DNA of 49,690 bases from an uncultured Pseudomonadota bacterium. Lineage in GTDB: Bacteria > Myxococcota_A > Bradymonadia > Bradymonadales > Bradymonadaceae. This document shows, one piece after another, positions 17,569 to 25,605 of this stretch. Each line of letters begins with the position of its first letter. Within the stretch, counting starts at the first letter, position 1. The stretch is from the NCBI GenBank assembly GCA_950059285.1, contig CATLTV010000012.1, positions 1-49,690 of the forward strand. Reading direction: 5' to 3'. A program made the position numbers and the translations under genes. Below the pieces are notes generated by a model that saw only the letters and a program-made list of their open reading frames with translations, made no database searches and was not told the DNA's origin.

Positions 17569-18867
17569 ATGCGAATTTTAAAACAACTTCTGAAACCCTG
17601 CGTTGTGTCTGTTATAATTCTCGTGTCGATCCCCCTTACATATGCGCAAAGCGAGCCTGCATCGACCCCATGTGTGGTGCGTCAAAATGGTCAGCAATTT
17701 GATGTAAATATTGATGAATATGTGTTTGATAATAAAGCATTTTTAATGCATAATTCCACACAACAAAGTGGTCTTTCAGCGATACTTTTGAGCCAAAAAG
17801 CACAGCCTCTCCTTGAGCAAGAGGATGCGCTCGTGGTGTTGAACACATACACGGCAAAAAATTTTTTAAAAGAAGGTCTTCGTGCTCCTCAAAGAGATAG
17901 TCATCACCTCCAGGATATGATCCACGACAGGGAAAAGAGCATCGTATTTCTGGGGCTCTTTCCTGATCTTGTGGGGTCATCTCGCCAGGATGCCATGGTG
18001 CGCTTCAAGACGCTGCTCACCCGTGATATCTCCACATCACTGGATCAGCGCTTCTTTGAACACATGTGTCAGACGCTTCCATCAGGTCATGGGTTGGTGT
18101 TCACAGGTCATGAACACAAAACAGGTCAGTATGATCAATGGGGCTTTACGCTGCTGGATCACGAGCAACAGGCGTATGGTGTGCTCTCCATGTACTTACA
18201 CTCGGCGCATCAGATTGAGCATGTCAAGAGCGCACGACGACTGCATGGCCTGATGCTCTTCTTGCTTGGAGGTGTCATCATCCTGGCGATGGTGGCGTTC
18301 TTTAAACACCGAAGGAGGAGCAGCCGACCTGTCTGGAGCGATGGCATGGATCTGGACCTTGGCGCAGAAATCAAGGCGCTCTCACAGGTGTCACGCACCG
18401 AAGATCTGGATGCATGGAGACAACAGGCCCACAGCATTTTATCGGTGACAGACAGCGCTGATCTTGTCGATGTTTATGTGACCTTGCTCTTCACACAGTT
18501 TGAAGTTGTGGATGCATTACATGAGCTGGCCAGAATGAAAGCTCAACACATGGGGCTCTGGCGCTCGTTGTTTCGTGAGAGTGCTGATCTTGAAGCAGAG
18601 TCTGCGTTGTACACAGCACAGGTTCGCCGTATGCAACAGGTGCGAGAGATGCATCTTCATCAGCCCGCTGACTTTCATCGGTTATTTGGCTACGCGCAAG
18701 GACATGAGGGACTGAAGTTTATCAGGCAATTTGAACTGCTCGTGGCAGAGGAGTTTCCTGATTTTGGACGCGAACACAGGCTTGACCTGTGGATGTCCTA
18801 TCTGGAGCGCTGGTATCTGCTCGTGGACCTGTTACTTGTTGAGGTGAAGTTAAGACTTGAGGCGTGA
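17569..18867 (+). CDS. Membrane protein with exported N-terminal domain
   Basis: This 432-residue protein has an N-terminal signal (VVSVIILVSIPLTYAQ), an exported domain of about 200 residues, one strong membrane helix near residues 226-244 (LMLFLLGGVIILAMVAFF) followed by KHRRR, and a cytoplasmic part of about 185 residues rich in Leu, Glu and Arg. The frame is open upstream over the transposase remnant, but the signal peptide fixes the start at the ATG at 17569; its ribosome site is weak. The cytoplasmic end (LDLWMSYLERWYLLVDLLL) is helical. I do not recognise a family. It may pass an envelope signal inward, but nothing proves this. Confidence 0.8.
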   Translation: MRILKQLLKPCVVSVIILVSIPLTYAQSEPASTPCVVRQNGQQFDVNIDEYVFDNKAFLMHNSTQQSGLSAILLSQKAQPLLEQEDALVVLNTYTAKNFLKEGLRAPQRDSHHLQDMIHDREKSIVFLGLFPDLVGSSRQDAMVRFKTLLTRDISTSLDQRFFEHMCQTLPSGHGLVFTGHEHKTGQYDQWGFTLLDHEQQAYGVLSMYLHSAHQIEHVKSARRLHGLMLFLLGGVIILAMVAFFKHRRRSSRPVWSDGMDLDLGAEIKALSQVSRTEDLDAWRQQAHSILSVTDSADLVDVYVTLLFTQFEVVDALHELARMKAQHMGLWRSLFRESADLEAESALYTAQVRRMQQVREMHLHQPADFHRLFGYAQGHEGLKFIRQFELLVAEEFPDFGREHRLDLWMSYLERWYLLVDLLLVEVKLRLEA

Positions 18868-19033
18868 AGTTGTGTGTCATTGTGTGTGAGTGGACGATCT
18901 TTACTTTTGAGTGCCCTCAATATTTGTCATAATTCATCTGTCAGTGGAACCTAATGATTGCGGGTGTCATGGGGGTGACTATGCTTCATGGTGAAGATAG
19001 GCTTATAGATAAAGCGTGATAGAGGAGGTAAAT

Positions 19034-19453
19034 ATGTCCAAGAAAAACAGAAAAAACAATAAGATAGAGCTTGGGTCAATGGGGGGTGATTTTTCGCATA
19101 ATCCCTTTGCTGCACTGGCTACAGCAGACCTCCCTGATGTGCCTGAAGGTGTTGAAAAACCCAAGGAAGTTTCAGCCAAATCAGAGGCATGGAGTCTGTC
19201 CCAGAGCAAAAGACTGACCTTGCGTTGTGAGACCAAACATCGTGGAGGCCGTACGGTTACTCTTGTCGAAGGTATTGAGGGCGCAGAAAAGAGCGAACTC
19301 AAGGCGCTCGGTAAGTGGCTTGGCAAACGCCTTGGATGCGGTTCCAAGGTTGAAGCAGAGGGTGTCCTCCTGATTCAGGGGGATCAGCGTGAGCGTTTGC
19401 CAGAACTTCTTGAGGAAAAAGGGGCCAAGGAGGTGCGTGTCCTCAACTCCTAA
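19034..19453 (+). CDS. SUI1/eIF1-like translation factor (YciH type)
   Basis: This is a 139-residue cytoplasmic protein. The C-terminal 80 residues form the SUI1 fold: RLTLRCETKHRGGRTVTLVE, then GLGKW-type helix (LKALGKWLGKRLGCGSKV), GVLLIQGDQRERLPELLEEKG and a final strand. This matches bacterial eIF1 homologs, which bind the small ribosomal subunit and may affect start-site fidelity; the bacterial role is poorly fixed. The N-terminal 55 residues are low in complexity with a basic start. The ATG at 19034 follows a GAGGAGGT site. It stands alone, ended by a 78-bp palindrome. Confidence 0.88.
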   Translation: MSKKNRKNNKIELGSMGGDFSHNPFAALATADLPDVPEGVEKPKEVSAKSEAWSLSQSKRLTLRCETKHRGGRTVTLVEGIEGAEKSELKALGKWLGKRLGCGSKVEAEGVLLIQGDQRERLPELLEEKGAKEVRVLNS

Positions 19454-19464
19454 AACATGGCTCA

Positions 19465-19542
19465 AACAAATGTGATCCAAACCGAACGTGGGGAGCAGTC
19501 GCTAGCGACTGCTCCCCACGTTCGGTTTGGATCACATTTGTT
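19465..19542. terminator. 78-bp perfect palindrome with no spacer
   Basis: Two 39-base arms are exactly complementary and meet at GCTAGC with no central spacer. It lies 11 bases past the SUI1 stop. It is the longest palindrome in the window and has no terminal T tract, so termination would depend on the stem itself. Confidence 0.85.
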
Positions 19543-19713
19543 ATCATCGTCTTTTTACAATAAAGAGGGCGAAGTCCTTGATATGGCATAATATACATGG
19601 TACTGAATTCCCATCGTTGACCACCATTGAACATACAGACGCAGGCACAAGAGATCTGCGCAGTGATCAAAGTGGTTGCCATGTAAACTATGATATTTGA
19701 AAGGATACAGTAA

Positions 19714-21525
19714 ATGCGAGCAATGATCTTACGTACGACTTCCACATTCATGTTGAGCGGTATTTTGGCGCTCTCTGCCTGTGGTACAGGCACTGAAGGT
19801 ACTGAACAGACATCTCCCACGGTGGAGAGCACCACGCTGCGACCTGTGGTGACCCCATGTGAAGGTAAGTGTGATGGTCCTGGCCAGGTCTGGACAAGTC
19901 CCTACAAGGCAGACATAGATAAACTCAACGCGCTCTGGCCCGACACCTACCCGATGAAGAGCGTGGAAGATGCGTTCATGGTCCGTATGGAACTTGGGGA
20001 TGTGGCGTTTGATGCGCCTACACACCTGTATGGTGGGCCTCTCAATGTGATCCCCTACAACAACAAGGATAACGTGGAGGATGCCTCGGGAGTGCTCTGG
20101 GAGCGTGGAGATGCAGCGATTGCACAGGCGTTTGGTCCTGGCACAATCGGTTTCATGATCAAGCACCACCGCCCATCGCACCGTGTACTTAACCCCGAGT
20201 CCCTGAGCGCAGACCTCAAGGAACAGGCCAAGTTGCAGATCACGCACCTTGGAATTGTCGTGGGCGTGGAGCGTGATGGTGGTGTGGGTGCAATTACGCT
20301 GAACAACCCTCAGAGTTATGAGAGCGGCAAGTTCGGAACGCCAGACTATCCCATGATCTTTGTCAAGCCGACCTGGCCCGAGTATCTTGATCCCAATCAA
20401 GCGCAGGCGTTTAATGATAACACCTTGCTCATGATGGCAGGCTTTAACGCAGTCTCCAACTTCCCGGGTGATTACAACGGTGGAGATCCTCTCGGGGCGC
20501 ACACGGTCGAGCGTTTGAAACAGTACACCGAGCAGATGGTGCGCGCCATTGCTGGTGATGAAGAGGCGTTGGAGTTCTTCAAGGACCCTGCTACCGAGCT
20601 GTACTGCGCCGAGCTTGGGTTTGTAGGCATGTCAGCAGGGCTTCATTTCCCACTGAACGCAGAGACCATGGTGCCTCTTGTGGGTCAGGAGGTCTGGGAT
20701 GCGTTTCTTGCCGAGGTCAGCCTTCATAACGAGGGTAAAGAGTCTGCATTCACATCGTTAAACAGCAATGATCAGGTGCAGCATATTCGATTCCATCTTC
20801 CCCCCGAAGATTTAAAAGCAATGCACTCGTATTCGCCCGAGGCCAGCGAGCTTGCAGATAAGCTTGCTTTCAAACCCATGACCATGGCTGATATCGTGCA
20901 ACACTTCCTACGCACACATGTGCCTCGTGAGTTCCTCGGTGAGCAGATTGCACCCGTGCAAGGTAAGCTGCTTGAGGCGATGAAGCCAGGTTTGTTGGAG
21001 GCCATGGCGATGGATGCACTCCCTGAAGAAGACCCTCGTCGCATGGCACTTGATCAGTTCTTTGCTGCGCTCGTAGGCGTGGTCTCCACATCGTATGGCA
21101 GCTACGACGAATTCCAGCAGAATCTTGCACCCCTCATGGCGCAAGCTCGCCAAATGACAGGCCCACGCGATATGTCTGGCACAGGTTACTTCGTACCTCC
21201 AAGCCTTTATCATGTGGTGACACAGGGTAAACATAAGGGGGGCTTGATTGGCCTCTCTTATGTGGGACATGGCCTGCATACATCCGTGACATATGATCCT
21301 GATGCATCACCTGTTGATCTGGATATGGGAAGCAGCGATGACAGTCAGGATATGAGCAATGATATGTCCATGGAGCCTGTCTTGCCTCCAGATAACCCCT
21401 ACGCAGGAAGTTGCGCCAACGCATGTGGTGGAGCCTCTCCTGATGGCACATGTTATTGTGATGACGCCTGTGCAGAATACGGTGATTGCTGTGCTGATAT
21501 TCAAGTAGAATGTTTAGAACCATGA
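19714..21525 (+). CDS. Lipoprotein with C-terminal somatomedin-B-type domain
   Basis: This 603-residue protein has a lipobox (ALSAC, Cys23), a low-complexity linker, then CEGKCDGPGQ and a large globular region (about 60-510) I do not recognise. An Asp/Met-rich linker (about 535-555) joins it to a C-terminal domain with eight cysteines at 567, 571, 580, 582, 586, 592, 593 and 600. The spacing C-x3-C-x8-C-x-C-x3-C-x5-CC-x6-C is that of somatomedin B domains, known mainly from animal extracellular proteins such as vitronectin. The protein is probably surface-attached. A GAAAGGA site precedes the ATG. Confidence 0.85.
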   Translation: MRAMILRTTSTFMLSGILALSACGTGTEGTEQTSPTVESTTLRPVVTPCEGKCDGPGQVWTSPYKADIDKLNALWPDTYPMKSVEDAFMVRMELGDVAFDAPTHLYGGPLNVIPYNNKDNVEDASGVLWERGDAAIAQAFGPGTIGFMIKHHRPSHRVLNPESLSADLKEQAKLQITHLGIVVGVERDGGVGAITLNNPQSYESGKFGTPDYPMIFVKPTWPEYLDPNQAQAFNDNTLLMMAGFNAVSNFPGDYNGGDPLGAHTVERLKQYTEQMVRAIAGDEEALEFFKDPATELYCAELGFVGMSAGLHFPLNAETMVPLVGQEVWDAFLAEVSLHNEGKESAFTSLNSNDQVQHIRFHLPPEDLKAMHSYSPEASELADKLAFKPMTMADIVQHFLRTHVPREFLGEQIAPVQGKLLEAMKPGLLEAMAMDALPEEDPRRMALDQFFAALVGVVSTSYGSYDEFQQNLAPLMAQARQMTGPRDMSGTGYFVPPSLYHVVTQGKHKGGLIGLSYVGHGLHTSVTYDPDASPVDLDMGSSDDSQDMSNDMSMEPVLPPDNPYAGSCANACGGASPDGTCYCDDACAEYGDCCADIQVECLEP

Positions 21526-21527
21526 TA

Positions 21528-21552
21528 GATTTTCAATAAAATATTGAAAATC
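21528..21552. terminator. Small hairpin right after the SMB lipoprotein
   Basis: GATTTTCAATA and TATTGAAAATC form an 11-base stem with an AAA loop, starting two bases past the stop codon. A longer palindrome follows immediately. Confidence 0.65.
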
Positions 21553-21556
21553 AGAA

Positions 21557-21618
21557 CCAAAAGCGATGGGAACAGGCGGCATTGACCAGTCAATGCCGCC
21601 TGTTCCCATCGCTTTTGG
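21557..21618. terminator. 62-bp palindrome, second in tandem
   Basis: Two 30-base arms pair perfectly around a 2-base centre (21587-21588); with one mismatch pairing extends to 21553-21622. Contains A4/T4 tracts near the outer end. It separates the SMB lipoprotein from the lipid operon. Confidence 0.83.
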
Positions 21619-21719
21619 CTCTTACCCGTTGCTGTTTGGTAACTATGCATACATGCGCTCAACCTCGTATTAAAACTCATGCCTGATTCGCATGTGAAGA
21701 TGCAGACTTTTTCCATGGA

Positions 21720-22673
21720 GTGTCCTTGATACAGTCTTTTGTGCCGCATTTGTCCAATGCCGTAGCGACCACATTTATGGGACTGATCGCCTTTTTTGTC
21801 ATTGGAATCTCTATTCTGATTGCCCTGAGTATATGGAAGCCTCGCCCATTTCGACGTGTCCTTGTGCGGGGGCTCTCATGGGGTCCTGTGTATGTCTTCT
21901 TCATGGGTGGCATTATGCTTGGCAAGGTCGAGATGACGGTGGGATGTCTCTTCCTGAGCTTACGAGCATTGTATGAGCTCTTTGCCCTGGATCAGCGGCG
22001 GTTTTCAAGGCCTGTGATGATGCTATGTGCGCTGTGTACAGGGGTCTTTTATACCGCGCTGATGCTGTATGGTTGGAGCGTGGCAACGATGGCATTGCTG
22101 GTCCTTTGTAGCGCATGTATCCCATATATTCTTGTTCATTATGAAGGGTTTACAGACTTTGGTACTCGCCTTGGAAGAGTGTTGCTTTATTTGGGTTTGA
22201 GCACGTTTTGTTTGGGAAGCCTCGCTGCGCTGTGCTGGCTTCCCTGGGAGCAAGCTCAGGTGACGTTATGGTCAGATGCGTTGTTGTTGGCAGTGATGAC
22301 ACCTCAGTTAAGCGATTGCTTGCAGTATATTATGGGCAAATGGCTTGGTAAGCGCGTGATTTATCCCAATGTCAGCCCATCCAAGACGCTTGAAGGTGCA
22401 CTTGGCGGTGTCTTTATCACGATGCTCTGTACAACACCTCTTGCGCTGGCTGTGTTACCGTTTTCATGGTTTCAAAGCGTGGCGTTGGTGCTGCTGTTAT
22501 GTGTGTTGGGCATTGCAGGCGACCTGTTTTTATCAGCGCTCAAACGAGAGGCCGATATCAAGGATTATCCACTGTTGCTGCCAGAGTTCGGTGGTGTGCT
22601 TGATCGTGTAGATAGCCTTGTGTTGTGTGCGCCGTTTTTCCTCTTCTTTTCTTATTTTGTATTGCTCAGGTGA
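21720..22673 (+). CDS. CdsA-like phosphatidate cytidylyltransferase
   Basis: This 317-residue integral membrane protein has about eight hydrophobic helices. The C-terminal half carries the CdsA family signature: MGKWLGKRVIYPNVSPSKTLEG, then GDLFLSALKREADIKDY and FGGVLDRVDSLVL, where the acidic residues bind metal and CTP. The family makes CDP-diacylglycerol from phosphatidate and CTP in the inner membrane. The start is uncertain: GTG at 21720 lacks a spaced site, while TTG at 21726 has GGAG five bases upstream. The desaturase gene begins three bases after the stop, so the genes form an operon. It may be a second, specialised copy, as CdsA is normally also encoded in the core genome; that is inference. 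Confidence 0.86.
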   Translation: MSLIQSFVPHLSNAVATTFMGLIAFFVIGISILIALSIWKPRPFRRVLVRGLSWGPVYVFFMGGIMLGKVEMTVGCLFLSLRALYELFALDQRRFSRPVMMLCALCTGVFYTALMLYGWSVATMALLVLCSACIPYILVHYEGFTDFGTRLGRVLLYLGLSTFCLGSLAALCWLPWEQAQVTLWSDALLLAVMTPQLSDCLQYIMGKWLGKRVIYPNVSPSKTLEGALGGVFITMLCTTPLALAVLPFSWFQSVALVLLLCVLGIAGDLFLSALKREADIKDYPLLLPEFGGVLDRVDSLVLCAPFFLFFSYFVLLR

Positions 22674-22676
22674 ATT

Positions 22677-23705
22677 ATGGCGCAAAGAACCTTTTTAAAT
22701 GCAAAGCAGGCACGACGCGTGATGTTGGAGTCTCGACCTTTTGCCACGCCAGTCACGTGGCGCTCGACATGGCAGGTCGGTCATACATTTGGTCTGATGT
22801 TGCTCACATTGTGGGTGTCATACATGCTTGGTCCATACCTCTGCGTACTCCTTGTGCCATGGATGACGGGACTGTTTATCCGCATCTTTGTGCTTCAACA
22901 TGACTGTGGTCATCGCAGTCTATTTCAGAAGCAACGCAGCAACGATCGCGTGGGTTATGCGATCTCGATTATTACAAGTGTTCCCTATCATGCGTGGCGT
23001 ACAGAGCATAACTGGCACCATAATCATCAGGGAAACCTTGAGAAGCGTGGTGTGGATAACATGAACAGTCCCATGACGCTTGATGAGATGCCCGAGCGCA
23101 TGGCCGAGGTGAATTATCGCGTGAAGAAGATCAAGCCCATCAATATTTTTCTGATTGGTGTGCACAGCTTGATGATTGAGCGCAAGGCACCCGCTGGCTT
23201 TTTCCCCTTTCGTGAGGCGTTCAAGGATTCGGTGCGCAACCGTGCACAGATGTTGCGTGGTATTATGAGCATTATCCCCTTGCATCTTATCTGGCAGGCA
23301 GTGCTGATATGGGCGTTTGGGTGGTGGTCAAGTCTTCTGGTGGTGGTGCCTGCCATGATGATTGGGTCAGGTATTGGTGCCTTGTTATTCTGGGTTCAAC
23401 ACAACTTTGAGGAGACTTACTACGCACGTGTACCTGCATGGAACAAGGCCAATGTCGCGATTTATGGTTCAAGCTATTTGAAGTTGAATCGTTTGTTTCG
23501 CTGGTTTACAGCGGATATTGGAATCCATCATGTGCACCACCTCAATCAAGGCATTCCCAATTATAGATTGGAAGAGGCAAGACAGGCGATACCTGAAATT
23601 CAGGAGGTCAAGCCACTGGATAAGCTCGCGTTACAGCGTAGCTTTTCGCATATGTTCTGGGATGAAGCGCACCATAGAATGAGACCCCTGGACGCTGATG
23701 TATAA
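22677..23705 (+). CDS. Membrane fatty acid desaturase
   Basis: This is a 342-residue di-iron membrane desaturase. The three histidine boxes are HDCGH (75-79), HNWHH (111-115) and HHVHH (284-288), with an additional QHNFE at 241-245. Hydrophobic pairs at about 40-70 and 200-240 fit the four-helix topology. The set and spacing match acyl-lipid desaturases of the DesA/delta-12 type; the position of the introduced double bond cannot be read. It uses oxygen and an electron donor to unsaturate membrane lipid acyl chains. It follows cdsA by three bases and precedes an MFS gene by 16, so membrane lipid remodelling is the likely shared theme. Confidence 0.92.
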   Translation: MAQRTFLNAKQARRVMLESRPFATPVTWRSTWQVGHTFGLMLLTLWVSYMLGPYLCVLLVPWMTGLFIRIFVLQHDCGHRSLFQKQRSNDRVGYAISIITSVPYHAWRTEHNWHHNHQGNLEKRGVDNMNSPMTLDEMPERMAEVNYRVKKIKPINIFLIGVHSLMIERKAPAGFFPFREAFKDSVRNRAQMLRGIMSIIPLHLIWQAVLIWAFGWWSSLLVVVPAMMIGSGIGALLFWVQHNFEETYYARVPAWNKANVAIYGSSYLKLNRLFRWFTADIGIHHVHHLNQGIPNYRLEEARQAIPEIQEVKPLDKLALQRSFSHMFWDEAHHRMRPLDADV

Positions 23706-23721
23706 GTTGTAAGCGTAAAAT

Positions 23722-25029
23722 ATGATTAAAGATCAACAAGATACGCACTGGAATGCGTTTCGTTGGCTTTATGCCAGTGAGATGCTTTCGGTCACAGGCA
23801 CAGGTCTTACTGCTTTTGCGCTCGGAGCGTGGGTGTATGCAACGACAGGTGATACCACCGCGTTTGCGTTGTTATCTGTGGCGGCAATCTTGCCAGGTCA
23901 CCTGTTACTTCCTGTTAGTGGTGTGCTTGCAGACCTGCTTCCACGTCGGCGAGTGATGTGGGCGTGTAATCTTATGGCAGGGACGTGTGCTGTGGTGTTG
24001 ATTGTGTTGCTGGCAGGGCAGAACCTGAGCATGGGGTTTGTCTATATTCTTCTGTCGATCAGTGCCCTGTGTCGTACCTTGCAGTGGATCACATTCACGG
24101 CCACGATGACTCAGATGGTGCCCTCCAGACATCTTGGGCGTATGAGCGCGCTGATTTATATTGGTGAGGCAGGACAGCAAATTCTTGCACCGATGGTCGC
24201 GGCGCTGTTGTTGCCCTGGTTAAGCTACACAGGTGTGATTGGTCTTGATGCAGGGACGTTTGTGTTTGCATTGGTGGTGCTCAGCATCATTCCTTTGCCT
24301 GGCGTATTACAGCATATCAGGGACTTGACGCGTGATCAGTTGCGCAGTGAGCTTGTGTTGGGGTGGCGGTTTATCTTCAGGCGTAAGGGATTACTTTTGT
24401 TGCAGGTCTTTTTTGCTATCAGCCAGTTTTTGGGGGGATTTCTACCTATTTTGACCTTACCTGCGTTGATGGAGCTGACGGGCTCCGAGACGACCACAGG
24501 CTTGACCATGGGTGCGGCAGGGCTTGGTTTGATCGTGGGTACAGGTGTGCTTGTGATCAGGCCACGCAATCATCATCGTGTGCGAGCTACAATTTGGTGT
24601 GATGTGGCATCTTCCGTAAGTTTGTTGGTGTTGAGCCTTGGCGCACCGTTCATAGGTGCGTGGTGGGTTGGTTTATGGGGGTTCATCTTTCTGATGTGTC
24701 ATGCGATGGAGAGTGGTATTTCGCAGGACTTGTGGCAGCGCAAAGTTCCTGTGGCTATTCAAGGGAGGGTGTTTGCCATCAGGCGGTTTATTTCATGGTC
24801 GCTTGTGCCTGTGTGTTATGTTCTTGCGGGACCGCTTGTGGAGGATGTGTTTGCGCCGCTGTATCAAGGGATTGATTTGCCAGGAGTTAGTCAGGTTTCG
24901 GTTAAACTCATGGCGATTGTGTCCTTGATGGCGGTGGGGGCCATGCTCAGGTTGTGTGTACTTGCGCCATCAACGCTGGTGTTCAAGAGTCTCTGGACGC
25001 TTGAAGATGATCTGCCTGACTATGCATAA
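23722..25029 (+). CDS. MFS transporter
   Basis: This 435-residue protein has about 12 membrane helices and the loop 2-3 motif of the major facilitator superfamily in the form GVLADLLPRRRVMW. The second half has a matching loop. The fold resembles the EntS/MFS_3 group of exporters, but the cargo cannot be inferred. The linkage to a CdsA homolog and a desaturase raises the possibility of a lipid-related substrate; in other bacteria MFS proteins such as LplT flip lysophospholipids. The ribosome site is weak (upstream GTAAGCG), which fits translational coupling within the operon. It is the last gene before the converging RegA-like gene. Confidence 0.85.
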   Translation: MIKDQQDTHWNAFRWLYASEMLSVTGTGLTAFALGAWVYATTGDTTAFALLSVAAILPGHLLLPVSGVLADLLPRRRVMWACNLMAGTCAVVLIVLLAGQNLSMGFVYILLSISALCRTLQWITFTATMTQMVPSRHLGRMSALIYIGEAGQQILAPMVAALLLPWLSYTGVIGLDAGTFVFALVVLSIIPLPGVLQHIRDLTRDQLRSELVLGWRFIFRRKGLLLLQVFFAISQFLGGFLPILTLPALMELTGSETTTGLTMGAAGLGLIVGTGVLVIRPRNHHRVRATIWCDVASSVSLLVLSLGAPFIGAWWVGLWGFIFLMCHAMESGISQDLWQRKVPVAIQGRVFAIRRFISWSLVPVCYVLAGPLVEDVFAPLYQGIDLPGVSQVSVKLMAIVSLMAVGAMLRLCVLAPSTLVFKSLWTLEDDLPDYA

Positions 25030-25053
25030 GTATTTGATTTTAAATGAATTTAT

Positions 25054-25605
25054 TTACTCTTTGACAGGGAACTTGGCGAGCTTGCGTTGGAGGGTGCGCC
25101 TGTGAATACCGAGCTTGCGGGAGGCTTGACGGATGTTGCCGTTGCAGTCAGTCAAGATGCGGTTGATGTGTTCCCATTCGGTACGAGCAAGAGAGGGGAC
25201 GACATCGGCGACTTCAAGTTCATCATCGGAGTCGAGCTCGTCGCGCAAGAATGCCGTCAAGATTTCATCAACGTTGGCAGGTTTTTGGAGGTAATGTGTG
25301 GCACCCAGTCGGACAGCTTCAAGAGCGTTGGCGATGCTGCCATAACCTGTGAGCATGACGACCTTGGGTGGATGATCCATGGTCATGAGTTCTTTGAGCA
25401 GGTGTAGTCCTGACTGTCCAGGCATGCGTAAATCAATGACAGCGAGTTCAGGTTCAATCTCCATCGCAAGAGCGATGCCTTGTTCGGCGTTCTCTGCCTG
25501 ATAGACTTCAAGATCTCGTCGCTCAAGACCAGCAACAAGACGCTCTCGAAAACGTTCATCATCATCCACAACAAGAATGCTGTATCCTGCAAAGTCGGGT
25601 GTCAT
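25054..25605 (-). CDS. RegA/PrrA/ActR-type response regulator
   Basis: This 183-residue regulator has a receiver domain (residues 8-120) with phospho-acceptor Asp58 in AVIDLRMPG, acidic residues in LVVDDDE and Lys108 in YLQKPA. The C-terminal Fis-type helix-turn-helix (about 138-180) reads GNIRQASRKLGIHRRTLQRK, the hallmark of the RegA family, in which this recognition region is unusually well conserved. Its start overlaps the kinase stop. It should be phosphorylated by the RegB-like kinase upstream and bind promoters in this cluster and elsewhere. Whether it controls the usual redox regulon or copper genes is open. Confidence 0.93.
   Translation of the reverse strand: MTPDFAGYSILVVDDDERFRERLVAGLERRDLEVYQAENAEQGIALAMEIEPELAVIDLRMPGQSGLHLLKELMTMDHPPKVVMLTGYGSIANALEAVRLGATHYLQKPANVDEILTAFLRDELDSDDELEVADVVPSLARTEWEHINRILTDCNGNIRQASRKLGIHRRTLQRKLAKFPVKE

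Noticed and set aside
19729-20502. A 257-codon antisense frame inside the SMB lipoprotein gene.
   Set aside because: It is a shadow of the plus-strand gene, whose signal peptide and domains are clear.
23049-23060. A perfect DnaA-box-like TGTGGATAA.
   Set aside because: It is a single site inside the desaturase coding sequence, far from the iteron region, so it is probably chance.
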